From positions 184,025 through 248,024 of the forward strand of contig NZ_JAGFNP010000009.1 in NCBI RefSeq assembly GCF_017592475.1: a DNA stretch of 64,000 nucleotides, written 5' to 3'. Position 1 is the first letter of the stretch. Each line of letters starts with the position of its first letter. The DNA comes from Glycomyces niveus (GTDB lineage: Bacteria; Actinomycetota; Actinomycetes; Mycobacteriales; Micromonosporaceae). Of the stretch, positions 8,241 to 17,360 are shown in pieces. The notes beneath the pieces were generated by a model. It was not told where the DNA came from, ran no database searches, and saw only the letters and a list, made by a program, of their open reading frames with translations. The position numbers and the translations under genes were made by a program.

Positions 8241-9500
8241 CTAACGGAGCGACCACTGCTGGTTCGCGCCGCCGGTGCACGACCACAGGTGCACCTTGGT
8301 GCCGTTGGTCGTGCCCCAGCCCGAGACGTCGAGGCACAGTCCCGACTGGGCCGACCTGATGGTGCCGTCCCCGTTCAGCGTCCAGCGCTGGTTCGACCCG
8401 CCGTGGCAGGCCCACAGGACCGCCGCGGTGCCGTTGGCGGTGCCGCCGCCCTGCACGTCCAGGCACTTGCGCGAGGTCCCGGAGGTCACCGAGAGCTCGC
8501 CGCTGGACGAGAGCGTCCACCGCTGGTTGGCCTGGCCGTTGCAGTCCCAGATCACCGCCTGCGTGCCGTCCGTCTGCGCGGGCGCGTCGAGGCACTTGCC
8601 CGAGTTCGCTCCGACCAGCTGGCCCGTCCCTGTGCCGCCGCCGCAGTTCGCGTTCGTCTGCGTGGCGAGGCCGAGCCGGTACGGCATCTGCGAGTACGGC
8701 GTGTCCGGCGGGACCGGTCCGTGGCCCTGGTACAGCAGTTGCAGGTTGCACGTGTCGATCGTCATCCGCTGGTCGTAACCCGAGCGGATCAGCTCACCGT
8801 GGCTGATGTGCTCGGTCCACGATCCATTGGGGAATGACATGTTGTCGGTGTGGGCGAACGGGTTCGACTCGGAGGCGGCCGCCGGCTGCCAGGGGCCGTC
8901 CAGGCTCGTCGAGGTGAACGACCGGTAGTACCGGCTCCAGTCGGAGTCGCCCGCCTCCCAGATCAGCAGGTACTGGTTCGCGCCGTCCACCTTGTACGCC
9001 GCGCCGCCCTCGAAGAGCTGCTTCGTGTCCGGGTCCTGGAGGACGACCCTGTTGTTGCGGAACCCGTTCGGGAACTCGCCCACGGTCGTCTCGGCCCGGT
9101 AGACGCGGCCCCCGTCGTCGGCCGAGAACAGGTAGCACATCCGGTCGTCGCAGATGTTCCAGTAGTCGAGCAGCGGCAGGCCGCCGGTGTCCATGAACTG
9201 CTTGGGCGCCGACCAGCTCATCGGGTCGGCCGGGTTCTTGCTGACCGAGAAGGAGGGCGGGCCGGTCTGGTAGACCAGGTACCACTCGTCGCGTGGCGCG
9301 AAGTAGAACAGCTGCGGCGCGGCGGTGTACCAGCCCTTGAGGTTCGGGTTGTCGCTGAGGAACCGCTGCGGCGCACTCCCGGCCTGCGACCAGTCCGAGA
9401 ACGTGGTCATGGCGAGGCCCCACGCGCCGTCGGTGTCGGCGGTCGTCATGTAGACGATCCACTGGCCGTTGTAGCGGACAACGGTGGGGACGGCAAATGA
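8241..9500 (-). pseudogene. GH62 alpha-L-arabinofuranosidase with CBM13, N-terminally truncated
   Basis: The open frame encodes most of a GH62 catalytic domain (for example PTVVRYNGQWIVYMTTAD, CYLFSADDGG, FPNGFRNN, ESNPFAH, HGELIRSGYDQ), then a three-repeat ricin-B/CBM13 module with QRW/QQW motifs. The frame runs upstream with no start codon: the first in-frame ATG is 9449, inside the domain, with no Shine-Dalgarno. Homology begins abruptly at PTVV. GH62 enzymes normally have a signal peptide and a KD dipeptide just before this point, with the Asp as general base; here the preceding codons (VLPASFAV) derive from the GH74 terminator region. It therefore lacks secretion signal, promoter, start and probably catalytic base. 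Confidence 0.75.
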
Positions 9501-9532
9501 CGCGGGCAGGACCGATAAGGGTCCTGCCCGCG
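9501..9532 (-). terminator. Terminator of the GH74 gene
   Basis: Perfect 13-bp arms CGCGGGCAGGACC/GGTCCTGCCCGCG with a 6-nt loop, 31 bp after the GH74 stop and immediately before the GH62 remnant. Confidence 0.85.
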
Positions 9533-9563
9533 CGCACTGCCTCCGGCCGAGGCTGAGCCGCCG

Positions 9564-11936
9564 CTAGCCGGCGATGTCGCCGTAGATGATGCCGCGGCCG
9601 TTCGTCGTCAGGTAGACGCGGCCGTAGATCTGCGGGTCGCCCGTGATCGCCGACCCCGAGTACGCCCACTGGTGCTCGTCGTCGTTGATGCGGACCCAGC
9701 GGTTGCCGCCGTCGGTCGAGCGGTAGATCGCCGCCTTGCCGCCCTTCAGCGCCGACGTGAAGATCGCCGGGTAACCGGACCGCTTGGCGGCCTTGCCGAA
9801 ACCGACCGAGTCGGCCGTCTCGAACACGGTGATCTGCTTCCACGTGGTGCCGCCGTCCTTGGACCGCCACATGCCGCCGGGGATGCCTTCCTTGTCGTCC
9901 CCGCGCCCGGCGAGCCAGACGTGGTTCTTCTTGCCGGGGACGGCCCGGAAGTCCTCGACGGCGCCGCTCGGCAGGCCGGTCGCGCCCGTGTCGGCGAAGG
10001 TCTTGCCCCCGTCGGTGCTGCGGTAGAACGTGCCGCCCGAGAACGCGTACAGGACCGAGGCCTTGACCCGGTCCGAGCGGATCTTCGCCCCCACCGGAAG
10101 CCCCTCGACCGGAATCCACGTCTCGCCGAGGTCGTTGCTGTACACCGGCGCGACCTGGCCGCCGCCCGGCGTCCACAGGATCGCCGACCCGTCGGCGGTG
10201 ACCGCGACGGTGCCGCCGTTCCCGTCGCCGGGGACGCCCTCGACGCGCGCGGCGTTCTTCCAGGTCTTGCCGCGGTCGGTGGAGACGCCGACGTGGCCCT
10301 TCTCGTTGCCGTGCACGTTGCCGGTGCCGACCACGATGTCCGGGTCCGACGCCGCGAAGTCGACGCTCGTGCCGGTGGACCAGCCCGTGGGGATCATCGG
10401 CTCGGCCCGGTCGAGGTCGGTGTGGACGAACCCGCCGACGTCGCCGATCGCCGAGACGAGCGTCCCGCCCAGCGCCGCGAGGTCGAGTGTCGCGCACTCC
10501 TCCACGCCTTCGGCGCGGACGCCGACGGTGAACTTCTCGACCGGGAGCGCGACGCGCTGGCCGTTCTCCTCGCCGATGAGCTCGCCCTGCGAGTCCCACT
10601 GGGTCAGTTCCTCGGTGCCCCAGATGGTCGCGCCGGTGCCCCACATGATGCGGCCCGAGTCGTGCGGGTCGATCGCGAGGGCGTCGATCATCCAGCCGTG
10701 CTTGACCGCGTACGCCGGACCGCTGTCGGTGCCGCCCCACGACAGCCACGGGCTGCCGGAGTTGTCCATGTCGAACCGGTCGTGGCGGTCCTGGCCTTCG
10801 GCGTAGTCCCAGCTGAGGGACCAGGTGGCGCCGGAGTCGGTGGAGCGGTACAGGATCTCGTCGGGCCACCAGTTGTTGCGCGTGGCCGCCATGAGAGTGC
10901 CGGGGTTCTGGCGGTCGACGGTTATCCCGCCGAAGCCCGGGATCACCCCGCGGGGGTTGTAGGTGGGCGTGACGTCGGTCCACTCGCCGGTCTGGGTGGC
11001 GAGCCGCATGATCTTGCCGCCGTTGCCCGAGGCCGGGGCGCCGTTGTACGGGCCGGGGTCGTGGCTGGTGACGATGTACAGGTAGCCGTTGGTGTTGTCC
11101 ACGGCGGACTGGGTGGGGATGGTGCGGTTCCCGGAGGCGGATCCGAGCGCTTCGACCGCTCCGGGGACCGCGGTCCAGGTCGCGCCGCCGTCTTCGGAGA
11201 CGTACAGCGGGTCGGCCGGGTCGGCCACGCCGACGTAGATCTTGCCGCCGATCTGGTCGAAGTCGATCCAGATCACGCCCTGGTTGTCCGACGTGGTCGC
11301 GTTGTTCGGGTCGATGACGAAGTTGCCGGGGTTGGGGAACTCCTCGACCTTGCCCCAGGTGCGGCCGTAGTCCTTCGAGCGCCACAGCCCGTTGCCGCTG
11401 GGGGTGCCCAGGTACAGCTCGGCGTTGTCGGCCGGGTTGACCGCGAGGCGTTCGCCCATGCCGCGGCCGGGCATGTTGCCGCCCTGCTTGAACGGCAGTT
11501 CCGCGATGCCCCAGGACGCGCCCTTGTCGTCGGAGTACAGGATCGCGCCGTTGTTGGGGTCCCAGTCGATCGTGTAGGTGCCGACGGCGGCGTAGACGCG
11601 GTTCGTGTCCACCGGGTCGGTGGCCATCGAGACGACACCGGAGTAGCCCCACTTGTCGCGTCCGACCCAGTCGAGCAGCGGCGTCCAGGTGCGGGAGTCC
11701 TCCTGCCACCGGTAGCAGCCGCCGATGTCGGTGCGGGCGTAGATGAGGCCCGGCTCGGTCTCGTTGAAGATGATGCCCGGGACGAAACCGCCGCCGTTGA
11801 TGACGGCGTTCTTCCAGGTGTAGGCGTCGCGGCCCTGCTGGTTGCGCTCTTCCGCTCCCGCGATGAGGGGGATGGACAGGGCTCCGGCCCCGACCACGGC
11901 CGCGCCTGCGGTGGCGGCGAATGTGCGTCGTCGCAC
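9564..11936 (-). CDS. Secreted GH74 xyloglucanase
   Basis: 790 aa. GTG start after AAAGGAGCAACAC. The N-terminus MRRRTFAATAG plus an alanine-rich core ending at AGA-EE (about residue 28) looks like a Tat or Sec signal. The rest is the two seven-bladed propeller domains of GH74, seen as repeated Asp-box-like strings (SDDKGASWG, SKDYGRTWG, STDSGATWS, STDRGKTWK, SNDLGETW, STDGGKTF, SKDGGTTWK, STDGGNRWV). RTDIGGCYRW carries the first conserved catalytic Asp (D70). The enzyme cleaves the beta-1,4-glucan backbone of xyloglucan outside the cell. No CBM follows; the protein ends at GRGIIYGDIAG. The importer operon lies immediately upstream. Confidence 0.92.
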   Translation of the reverse strand: MRRRTFAATAGAAVVGAGALSIPLIAGAEERNQQGRDAYTWKNAVINGGGFVPGIIFNETEPGLIYARTDIGGCYRWQEDSRTWTPLLDWVGRDKWGYSGVVSMATDPVDTNRVYAAVGTYTIDWDPNNGAILYSDDKGASWGIAELPFKQGGNMPGRGMGERLAVNPADNAELYLGTPSGNGLWRSKDYGRTWGKVEEFPNPGNFVIDPNNATTSDNQGVIWIDFDQIGGKIYVGVADPADPLYVSEDGGATWTAVPGAVEALGSASGNRTIPTQSAVDNTNGYLYIVTSHDPGPYNGAPASGNGGKIMRLATQTGEWTDVTPTYNPRGVIPGFGGITVDRQNPGTLMAATRNNWWPDEILYRSTDSGATWSLSWDYAEGQDRHDRFDMDNSGSPWLSWGGTDSGPAYAVKHGWMIDALAIDPHDSGRIMWGTGATIWGTEELTQWDSQGELIGEENGQRVALPVEKFTVGVRAEGVEECATLDLAALGGTLVSAIGDVGGFVHTDLDRAEPMIPTGWSTGTSVDFAASDPDIVVGTGNVHGNEKGHVGVSTDRGKTWKNAARVEGVPGDGNGGTVAVTADGSAILWTPGGGQVAPVYSNDLGETWIPVEGLPVGAKIRSDRVKASVLYAFSGGTFYRSTDGGKTFADTGATGLPSGAVEDFRAVPGKKNHVWLAGRGDDKEGIPGGMWRSKDGGTTWKQITVFETADSVGFGKAAKRSGYPAIFTSALKGGKAAIYRSTDGGNRWVRINDDEHQWAYSGSAITGDPQIYGRVYLTTNGRGIIYGDIAG

Positions 11937-12012
11937 GTGTTGCTCCTTTGTGTTTATTGAGGGACTTGCGGTCTTGCAATGCGGCGGGGCGATGCGAGGA
12001 CAAGGGGTTAAC

Positions 12013-12045
12013 GGGCGTCCGGGCCCGGCACAGATCCGGACGCCC
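12013..12045 (-). terminator. Hairpin after the LplC permease gene
   Basis: Arms GGGCGTCCGG/CCGGACGCCC around a 13-nt loop, between the end of the importer operon and the GH74 gene. It may terminate or attenuate read-through into GH74. Confidence 0.55.
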
Positions 12046-12076
12046 TCCCCTCACGGAACCCTCACAGTCCGCGGGT

Positions 12077-13018
12077 CTAACCCTTCACGGCTCCGGTGAT
12101 GACGGCCTTCGTGAAGTGCTTCTGGATGAAGGGGTACATGAGCACGATCGGGATGATCGTGCAGACGACGACGGCCATCTTGAGCGCGGCGGTCGGCGCG
12201 GACTCGCCGCGGGCCTGGTACTGGGCGGTGGCCTGGGCGCCTTCGGGCAGGCCCTGGGTCGACATGAGCATGCGTTGGAGCACGACCTGGATCGGCTGGG
12301 TCTCCAGGCCCGGGGTGTACAGCACGGCCTGGAAGTACATGTTCCAGTAGCCCACGGCGTAGAACAGGGCGATGACGGCCAGGATCGCCTTCGACATCGG
12401 CAGCACGATGGTGAGCAGGATGCGGAACTCGCCCGCGCCGTCGATGCGGGCCGCGTCCAAGAGCTCCCCGGGGATCGAGTTCATGAAGAACGCCCGCAGG
12501 ATGATGATGTTGAACGTGCCCACGGCCCCGGGCAGGATCAGCGACCAGTAGGAGTTGAACAGGCCCAGTTGCTGCACGACCAGGAACGAGGGGTACATGC
12601 CCGGTCCGAACAGGAACGTCAGCAGGATGAGCCACAGGATCGGGCGGTGGAGCAGCGACCCGGTCCGCGAGAGCGCGTAGGCGCCGCAGATGGTCAGCAC
12701 CAGGCTGATGGCGGTGCCGACGAACGTCAGGGTCAGGGTCAGGACGAGTGAGTCGGTGAGCGCGCCGCCGGAGAAGATCTCGCGGTAGGCCTGCGCCGAG
12801 ACCTCGGTGGGCAGGATGAGCAGGGATCCGCCGGCGCGGTTGAGGGCGTCCTCGCTCGCGAAGCTGGTGGCGAGGACCGCCCAGATCGGCAGGACGATCG
12901 CGGCGGCGTAGCAGACCATGAACATGAACTTGACGGCTTTGCCGGCGAGCGAGGGCTCCTCGTCCCAGATGGGCCGGTTCTTGTTGCGGCGCTGGGGCTT
13001 GACGTTGATGGCGGTCAT
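12077..13018 (-). CDS. Carbohydrate ABC transporter permease, LplC/YtcP type
   Basis: 313 aa, six predicted membrane helices. The cytoplasmic EAA loop reads GELLDAARIDGAGEFRILLTIVLPMSK, the docking site for the shared ATPase. The C-terminal HFTKAVITGAVKG is typical of the LplC subgroup that takes up oligo- or polysaccharide fragments. Its ATG overlaps the upstream permease stop (ATGA), so translation is coupled. No ATPase gene is nearby. Confidence 0.92.
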   Translation of the reverse strand: MTAINVKPQRRNKNRPIWDEEPSLAGKAVKFMFMVCYAAAIVLPIWAVLATSFASEDALNRAGGSLLILPTEVSAQAYREIFSGGALTDSLVLTLTLTFVGTAISLVLTICGAYALSRTGSLLHRPILWLILLTFLFGPGMYPSFLVVQQLGLFNSYWSLILPGAVGTFNIIILRAFFMNSIPGELLDAARIDGAGEFRILLTIVLPMSKAILAVIALFYAVGYWNMYFQAVLYTPGLETQPIQVVLQRMLMSTQGLPEGAQATAQYQARGESAPTAALKMAVVVCTIIPIVLMYPFIQKHFTKAVITGAVKG

Positions 13019-13998
13019 GACTTCTGGTAGATCCCTTGCTCTCCGAGGCGGTGCGCGATCTTGTTGGCGACGAGGATGAGGATCAGCCCGATGACGCCCT
13101 TGAACAATCCCGCGGCGGTGCCGAACGACTCGCCCTGGTTGCCGACGATCGACTGGTAGTACACGTACGTGTCGAGCACTTCGGTGGCCTGGTAGCCCAC
13201 GGCCTGGCGCTGCAACTGGTACTGCTCGAAGCCGACGGAGAGGATGCCGCCGATCTGGAGGATGAGCAGGAGGATGATGACCGGCCGGATGCCCGGGAGG
13301 GTGATGTGCCACATGCGGCGCCAGCGTCCCGCGCCGTCGGAGGCGGCCGCCTCGTAGAGGCTCGGGTTGATCGAGGCGAGCGCGGCAAGGAAGATGATCA
13401 TGCCCCAGCCCGCGTCCTTCCAGGCCCATTGCAGCCAGACCAGGAACAGGAAGGTGTCGGGGTTCGAGGTGAAGTTCAGCCGCTCGCCGCCGCCGTCCAT
13501 GATCCAGTTCGAGACCAGGCCGTCGGCGCCGAGGACCTGGACGAACACGGTCACGACCAGCACCCAGGAGAAGAAGTGGGGCAGGTAGACCACCGACTGG
13601 AACGTCGAGCGGACCTTGAGGGAGATGATCGAGTTCATCGCGAGGGCCAGGACGACCGACAGCGGGAACATGCACAGCAGGTTGAGCGCGGCGAACTTGA
13701 GGGTGTTGAGCAGCGCCGGCGTGAAGTACGGGTCGTTGAACAGCCGCTCGAACCACGCGAAGCCCACGAACGGGTTCTCCCAGAACGGCCGGTAGGGGCT
13801 GTAGTCCATGAACGCGATGATGTTCCACAGCGAGGGCCAGTAGTGGAAGATCATCAGGTGGGCGACCACCGGGAGGGCGAGCAGCAGGAGTGGCCAGTCG
13901 TGGCGGAAACGCTGGGCCACCGTCCGTTTGCGTCTGACGACGGGCGGGCGGGGGGCCTCGTCCGCTTCCGGTGGTGCCGTGCTCTGGAGTGTTGCCAT
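13015..13998 (-). CDS. Carbohydrate ABC transporter permease, LplB type
   Basis: 327 aa, six membrane helices after a 40-residue basic cytosolic N-terminus, with an EAA-type loop (SLYEAAASDGAGRWRRMWHITLPGI). It pairs with the LplC-type subunit. The start ATG 13998 has only a weak AATCTCAAG before it, so initiation may be poor relative to the binding protein. A very G/C-rich hairpin region separates it from the binding-protein gene upstream. Confidence 0.92.
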   Translation of the reverse strand: MATLQSTAPPEADEAPRPPVVRRKRTVAQRFRHDWPLLLLALPVVAHLMIFHYWPSLWNIIAFMDYSPYRPFWENPFVGFAWFERLFNDPYFTPALLNTLKFAALNLLCMFPLSVVLALAMNSIISLKVRSTFQSVVYLPHFFSWVLVVTVFVQVLGADGLVSNWIMDGGGERLNFTSNPDTFLFLVWLQWAWKDAGWGMIIFLAALASINPSLYEAAASDGAGRWRRMWHITLPGIRPVIILLLILQIGGILSVGFEQYQLQRQAVGYQATEVLDTYVYYQSIVGNQGESFGTAAGLFKGVIGLILILVANKIAHRLGEQGIYQKS

Positions 13999-14036
13999 CG
14001 CTTGAGATTCCAGTCGTGTAGATCCGTTGCATGGGC

Positions 14037-14189
14037 GGTCGGGGGGGCCCGGCGGGGCGCCCCCCCCCGGGGGCACAAGGGCCCCGCGGGGGGCACGGGT
14101 GCGTGGGGGGTGTTTTCCCTTCGCTTGTTTTCCCTGTCTTGTCGACCGGTGGCCGGGGGGGGGGGGGGGCCGGGGGGGCCCCCCCGACC
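14037..14189. repeat. Extreme poly-G/poly-C intergenic segment with long inverted repeat
   Basis: Between the binding-protein and permease genes lie several runs of 7-14 G or C. A 14-bp perfect inverted repeat, GGTCGGGGGGGCCC (14037-14050) against GGGCCCCCCCGACC (14176-14189), closes the region. It could fold into a large stem that lowers expression of the downstream permeases, or the runs may include base-call or length errors. Confidence 0.7.
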
Positions 14190-14195
14190 AGGTCG

Positions 14196-15884
14196 CTACT
14201 CGTCGCCGTAGAGGGCCAGGTATGCGTCGGTGTAGTGCTTGCGGGCCTCTTCGCCGCCGTTCTTGAAGTACGTCTCGACCATCTCCGGGATGGAGGAGAG
14301 CTCGGCGCGCCCGTAGGCGATGTCCGACTGCTGGTCCCACAGGGTGGTGCCGGCGGCCTTCGCAGCGGCGGGGGCCTCGATGCGGACGCCCTGGAAGGGG
14401 GGCTCCACGACGTACTGCTGGATCGAGGCGTTGTACTCGAAGCGCGCGGCGACCATGTCCGGGTCGCCGGTGAGGAACGTGTCGACCTGGGCGAACGCCT
14501 TGAAGTTCACCGGGCCCTGGACGACCTCGGGGCCCGCCCCGATGTACGTGGGGTTGCCGCTGGCGTCGAGCTCGAAGTGCTCGCCTTCGACGCCGTACTG
14601 GAGCAGTTGGTACTCCGTGGTGCCGTACGGGGCGGCGCACCAGTTCGCGACGTCCAGGATCTCCTCGACCTGCTCCTTGGAGAGGTCCTTGTTGAGGAAG
14701 GTCCAACCGCCGATCCCGGCGGAGAGCGGCACGATGGGCGTGCGGCCCTTCGCGGCGAGCGGCGGAAGCGGGGCGACCGCGCCCTCGGCCTGGCCGTTCT
14801 TGACCTTGAGGTTGTAGTCGTTCCAGCGGACCAGGTTGTCCTGGGTGAACATGACCTGCCCGGCCTCCTGCATCGCGGCGGCGTCGAGGGTGCCGGTCGG
14901 CGCGTCGGGGTGGATGAGCCCTTCGTCCCAGAGGGTGCGGCGGAACTCCATGAGTTCGGTGAACTCGGGCTTCTCGATGTTGTTGATCATCTTCTTCTGG
15001 TCGGGGTCCCAGTTCCAACCGTCGACGCCGCCGAGGTTGAACCACTGGCCGATGAACCAGTCGAGGCCCACGAAAGCCCACCTCGAGTTGGTGGTCCAGG
15101 CGCGGGAGACCTCGAGGAGCTCTTCGACCGTGGTCGGCATCGCCAGGCCCTCGGCCTCCAGGAGGTCGGTGCGGGCGAGGATGCCGTTGCCCTGGCCGCC
15201 GCTGTAGGTCATGGGGATGGCGTAGATGCCCGCGGTCTCGGGGTCGTTCGGGTCCTTGGACCACACGGCCTGCCCCCACGAGTCGGACGGGAGGGCGGCG
15301 AGGAGCGGCCAGCGCTCGGCGATGTCGCCCTGCACGATCTCGGTGAGGTCGTAGAAGGAGTTGACGACCGTTTCCTGGAAGTTGGCGAAGGAGCCGGTCA
15401 TGTAGTTGAACAGCTGGATGCCGTCGCCGTACTCGTTGGCCTTGACCCACTGGACGGCCGTGTCGCCGTAGGTCATGCCGTCGCCCTGGCGGATCTTGAC
15501 CGTGGTGCCGCCCCAGGCTTCGGCGACCTTCGCGAAGTAGGGGTCGTCCTGCGCGGGCGGGGTGCCCCAGCACGGAATGGTGATCTCGTAGGTGCCCTTG
15601 CCGGAAGGCAGGTCGGTGATGGCCTGGACCGGCGTGGGGTACGAGGTGAACGCGGACGGGTGGTGCGGCGGCTCGCCGACCAGGTCGGGCTGGACCGGCA
15701 GCGGCCAGTCCTCGTGGGTGGGCAGGAAGTCGAAGCCTTTGCTGTCCTGGGTGGAGCCGCTGTTGGACTTGATGTCGGAGCAGGCGGCGATGATCGGGAG
15801 GCCCGCGGCCCCCGCGGCCCCGAGCCCCGCGGCCTTGAACAGGGAGCGGCGCTTGAAGGGCGCCTGGTCTGAGGGATTGGTCAT
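14196..15884 (-). CDS. Extracellular sugar-binding lipoprotein, LplA-like
   Basis: 562 aa. The N-terminus KRRSLFKAAGLGAAGAAGLPIIAAC is a Tat-type signal (RRSLFK) with a lipobox ending at Cys, so it is exported folded and lipid-anchored. The body is a type-1 extracellular solute-binding fold rich in aromatic residues (WNDYNLKVKN, GGWTFLNKDLSKEQVEEIL). The size matches binding proteins of Lpl-type importers for long oligosaccharides. It is the first gene of the importer operon, behind a promoter that carries the ROK motif. The sugar is unknown; xyloglucan or galactoside oligosaccharides are suggested by its neighbours. Confidence 0.9.
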   Translation of the reverse strand: MTNPSDQAPFKRRSLFKAAGLGAAGAAGLPIIAACSDIKSNSGSTQDSKGFDFLPTHEDWPLPVQPDLVGEPPHHPSAFTSYPTPVQAITDLPSGKGTYEITIPCWGTPPAQDDPYFAKVAEAWGGTTVKIRQGDGMTYGDTAVQWVKANEYGDGIQLFNYMTGSFANFQETVVNSFYDLTEIVQGDIAERWPLLAALPSDSWGQAVWSKDPNDPETAGIYAIPMTYSGGQGNGILARTDLLEAEGLAMPTTVEELLEVSRAWTTNSRWAFVGLDWFIGQWFNLGGVDGWNWDPDQKKMINNIEKPEFTELMEFRRTLWDEGLIHPDAPTGTLDAAAMQEAGQVMFTQDNLVRWNDYNLKVKNGQAEGAVAPLPPLAAKGRTPIVPLSAGIGGWTFLNKDLSKEQVEEILDVANWCAAPYGTTEYQLLQYGVEGEHFELDASGNPTYIGAGPEVVQGPVNFKAFAQVDTFLTGDPDMVAARFEYNASIQQYVVEPPFQGVRIEAPAAAKAAGTTLWDQQSDIAYGRAELSSIPEMVETYFKNGGEEARKHYTDAYLALYGDE

Positions 15885-15972
15885 GTCGCAGAACCTCGTT
15901 GTCGCGAAGGGATAGGGAGTCGACGCAGGTCGGGCGTATAGAGGTATGTGTATGCCTGACCTGGTGCGATGT

Positions 15973-16012
15973 ACGGTACGCAGACGCGCTCGAGTTTGTC
16001 AACTAATGAAAC
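15973..16012 (-). promoter_or_regulatory. Promoter of the importer operon with ROK-type motif
   Basis: On the minus strand: GTTTC (16008-16012), 5 bp, TTGACA (-35, 15997-16002), 18 bp, TACCGT (-10, 15973-15978). The block GTTTC-N5-TTGACAAACTC is repeated with identical spacing at 17287 and 21409. It lies 113 bp from the divergent ROK gene. Confidence 0.75.
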
Positions 16013-16125
16013 GAAGTTGTTGCGCACCGTCAGGCGGCAAACGGCAGGGAAGCCGACATTCGGGGGCATAGATCTGATGAATCCCCCTTGGATACCGTTG
16101 TCAGTGAACAAACCTAGGAGACGCA

Positions 16126-17268
16126 ATGGAGCAGAACCGGCGCCCGTCCGCGGCCCCGCTCAGCGGCCTGGAGCGCAGCACCCTGCGGGAGCTGCTGATC
16201 CACGGGCCGAAGTCCCGCGCGGAGATAGCCCGGGAGCTCGGCATGTCCCGCGCGAGCCTCACCAGGGTCACGCGCACGCTCATCGAGCAGGGCCTGATCG
16301 CCGACGGCCCCCTCGAGCTGCGCGGGGCCACCGGCCGGCCCAGCGAGGTCCTGCGCATCCGCCCCGAAGGCCGGCGCTTCCTCGGCGTCAAGCTGACCAG
16401 CGACCGGCTCTTCGCCGTCGTCACCGACCTCGCCGCGCAAGCCCAGGCCGCCTACGACGAACCGCTCGTCTCGCAGTCGGTGGAGGACGCCGTCGCGCAG
16501 ATCGGCGGCGTCTACGAGCGCCTGGCCGCCGAGCACCCCGGCATCGAGGCGGTCGGGATCGGCCTCGCCGGGGACGTGGTGTCGAAGGGCGGGCAGCAGA
16601 TCCTGCTGGAGTCGCCCTTCCTCGGCTGGCGCGAGGTGCCGCTGGCCGAACTCGTCAGCGAGCGGGTGGGGCTGCCCGCCACCGCCGAAAACGACACGCG
16701 CGCCCTGACCGCCGCCGAGCACTGGTTCGGCGTCGGAGCCGGATACGAGTCGATGGTGCTCATCACCGTCGGCACCGGCGTCGGCGTCGGCATCGTGGTC
16801 GACGGGAAGGTCGTGACCGGCGCCAACGGCAAGGCCGGCAATCTCGAGCACCTGCCGGTCGAGCCGACCGGGCCGCGGTGCGACCGCGGGCACCGCGGCT
16901 GCCTCGTCGCATACCTCGCGAATGCGGCCATCGTGGGCGCGCTGCGCACCCCGGGCCTCGACTACGCCAGCGTCCTCCAGCTCGCCCGGAACGGCGACCC
17001 CGCCGCCCGGCAGGCGTTCCGCGACGCCGGGCACGCCCTCGGCGTCCTCGCCGCGACCCTGGCGAACACCATGGACCCCGAAAAGATCGTCATCACCGGC
17101 GACGGCATCGCGGTCACCGAACTCGCCCGCGAGGAACTCGACGCGGCGATAGCGGCCAACCGCCACCCGGACGGGGCGCCGATCGCCCTGGACATCCAGC
17201 CGTTCGAGTTCGATGAATGGGCCAGGGCCGGGGCCGTGCTCGCCATCCGGGACTTCCTCCGGTTCTGA
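16126..17268 (+). CDS. ROK-family transcriptional regulator
   Basis: 380 aa, typical NagC/XylR-like length. The N-terminal winged helix (about 13-75: LRELLIHGPKSRAEIARELGMSRASLTRVTRTLIEQG) binds DNA. The sugar-kinase-like domain follows with the ROK signature (ITVGTGVGVGIVVDGKVV, GNLEHLPVEP). The zinc motif normally written CxCGxxGC is CDRGHRGC here, so one cysteine is replaced by Arg. The ATP-binding lysine/acidic pattern of true kinases is weak, fitting a regulator. CTAGGAGACGCA precedes the ATG. It is divergent from the importer operon and next to the GH36 gene, both with the shared promoter motif it probably binds. Confidence 0.9.
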   Translation: MEQNRRPSAAPLSGLERSTLRELLIHGPKSRAEIARELGMSRASLTRVTRTLIEQGLIADGPLELRGATGRPSEVLRIRPEGRRFLGVKLTSDRLFAVVTDLAAQAQAAYDEPLVSQSVEDAVAQIGGVYERLAAEHPGIEAVGIGLAGDVVSKGGQQILLESPFLGWREVPLAELVSERVGLPATAENDTRALTAAEHWFGVGAGYESMVLITVGTGVGVGIVVDGKVVTGANGKAGNLEHLPVEPTGPRCDRGHRGCLVAYLANAAIVGALRTPGLDYASVLQLARNGDPAARQAFRDAGHALGVLAATLANTMDPEKIVITGDGIAVTELAREELDAAIAANRHPDGAPIALDIQPFEFDEWARAGAVLAIRDFLRF

Positions 17269-17286
17269 TCCGCGCTCCCAAACTTA

Positions 17287-17325
17287 GTTTCAATAATTGA
17301 CAAACTCCTCTGGCTTGCCGATACT
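17287..17325 (+). promoter_or_regulatory. GH36 promoter with ROK-type motif
   Basis: GTTTC (17287-17291), 5 bp, TTGACA (17297-17302), 17 bp, GATACT (17320-17325). Outer bases form an inverted repeat AGTTT-N11-AAACT (17286-17306) covering the -35 box, a good position for repression. Confidence 0.75.
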
Positions 17326-17360
17326 TGGACGGCCCCGAACCCGTCCACCGAGGAGTCCGC

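Noticed and set aside
8103..8247. CTAACGG fragments near 8103, 8242, 21288 and 30207 like the GAGCGCTAAC motif
   Set aside because: Only 7-8 bases match, with no shared flank or position relative to promoters.
9449..9566. Possible TAG read-through producing a GH74-GH62 fusion
   Set aside because: The frames do match, but a perfect 13-bp terminator lies between and the GH62 N-terminus is missing; a deletion remnant is simpler.
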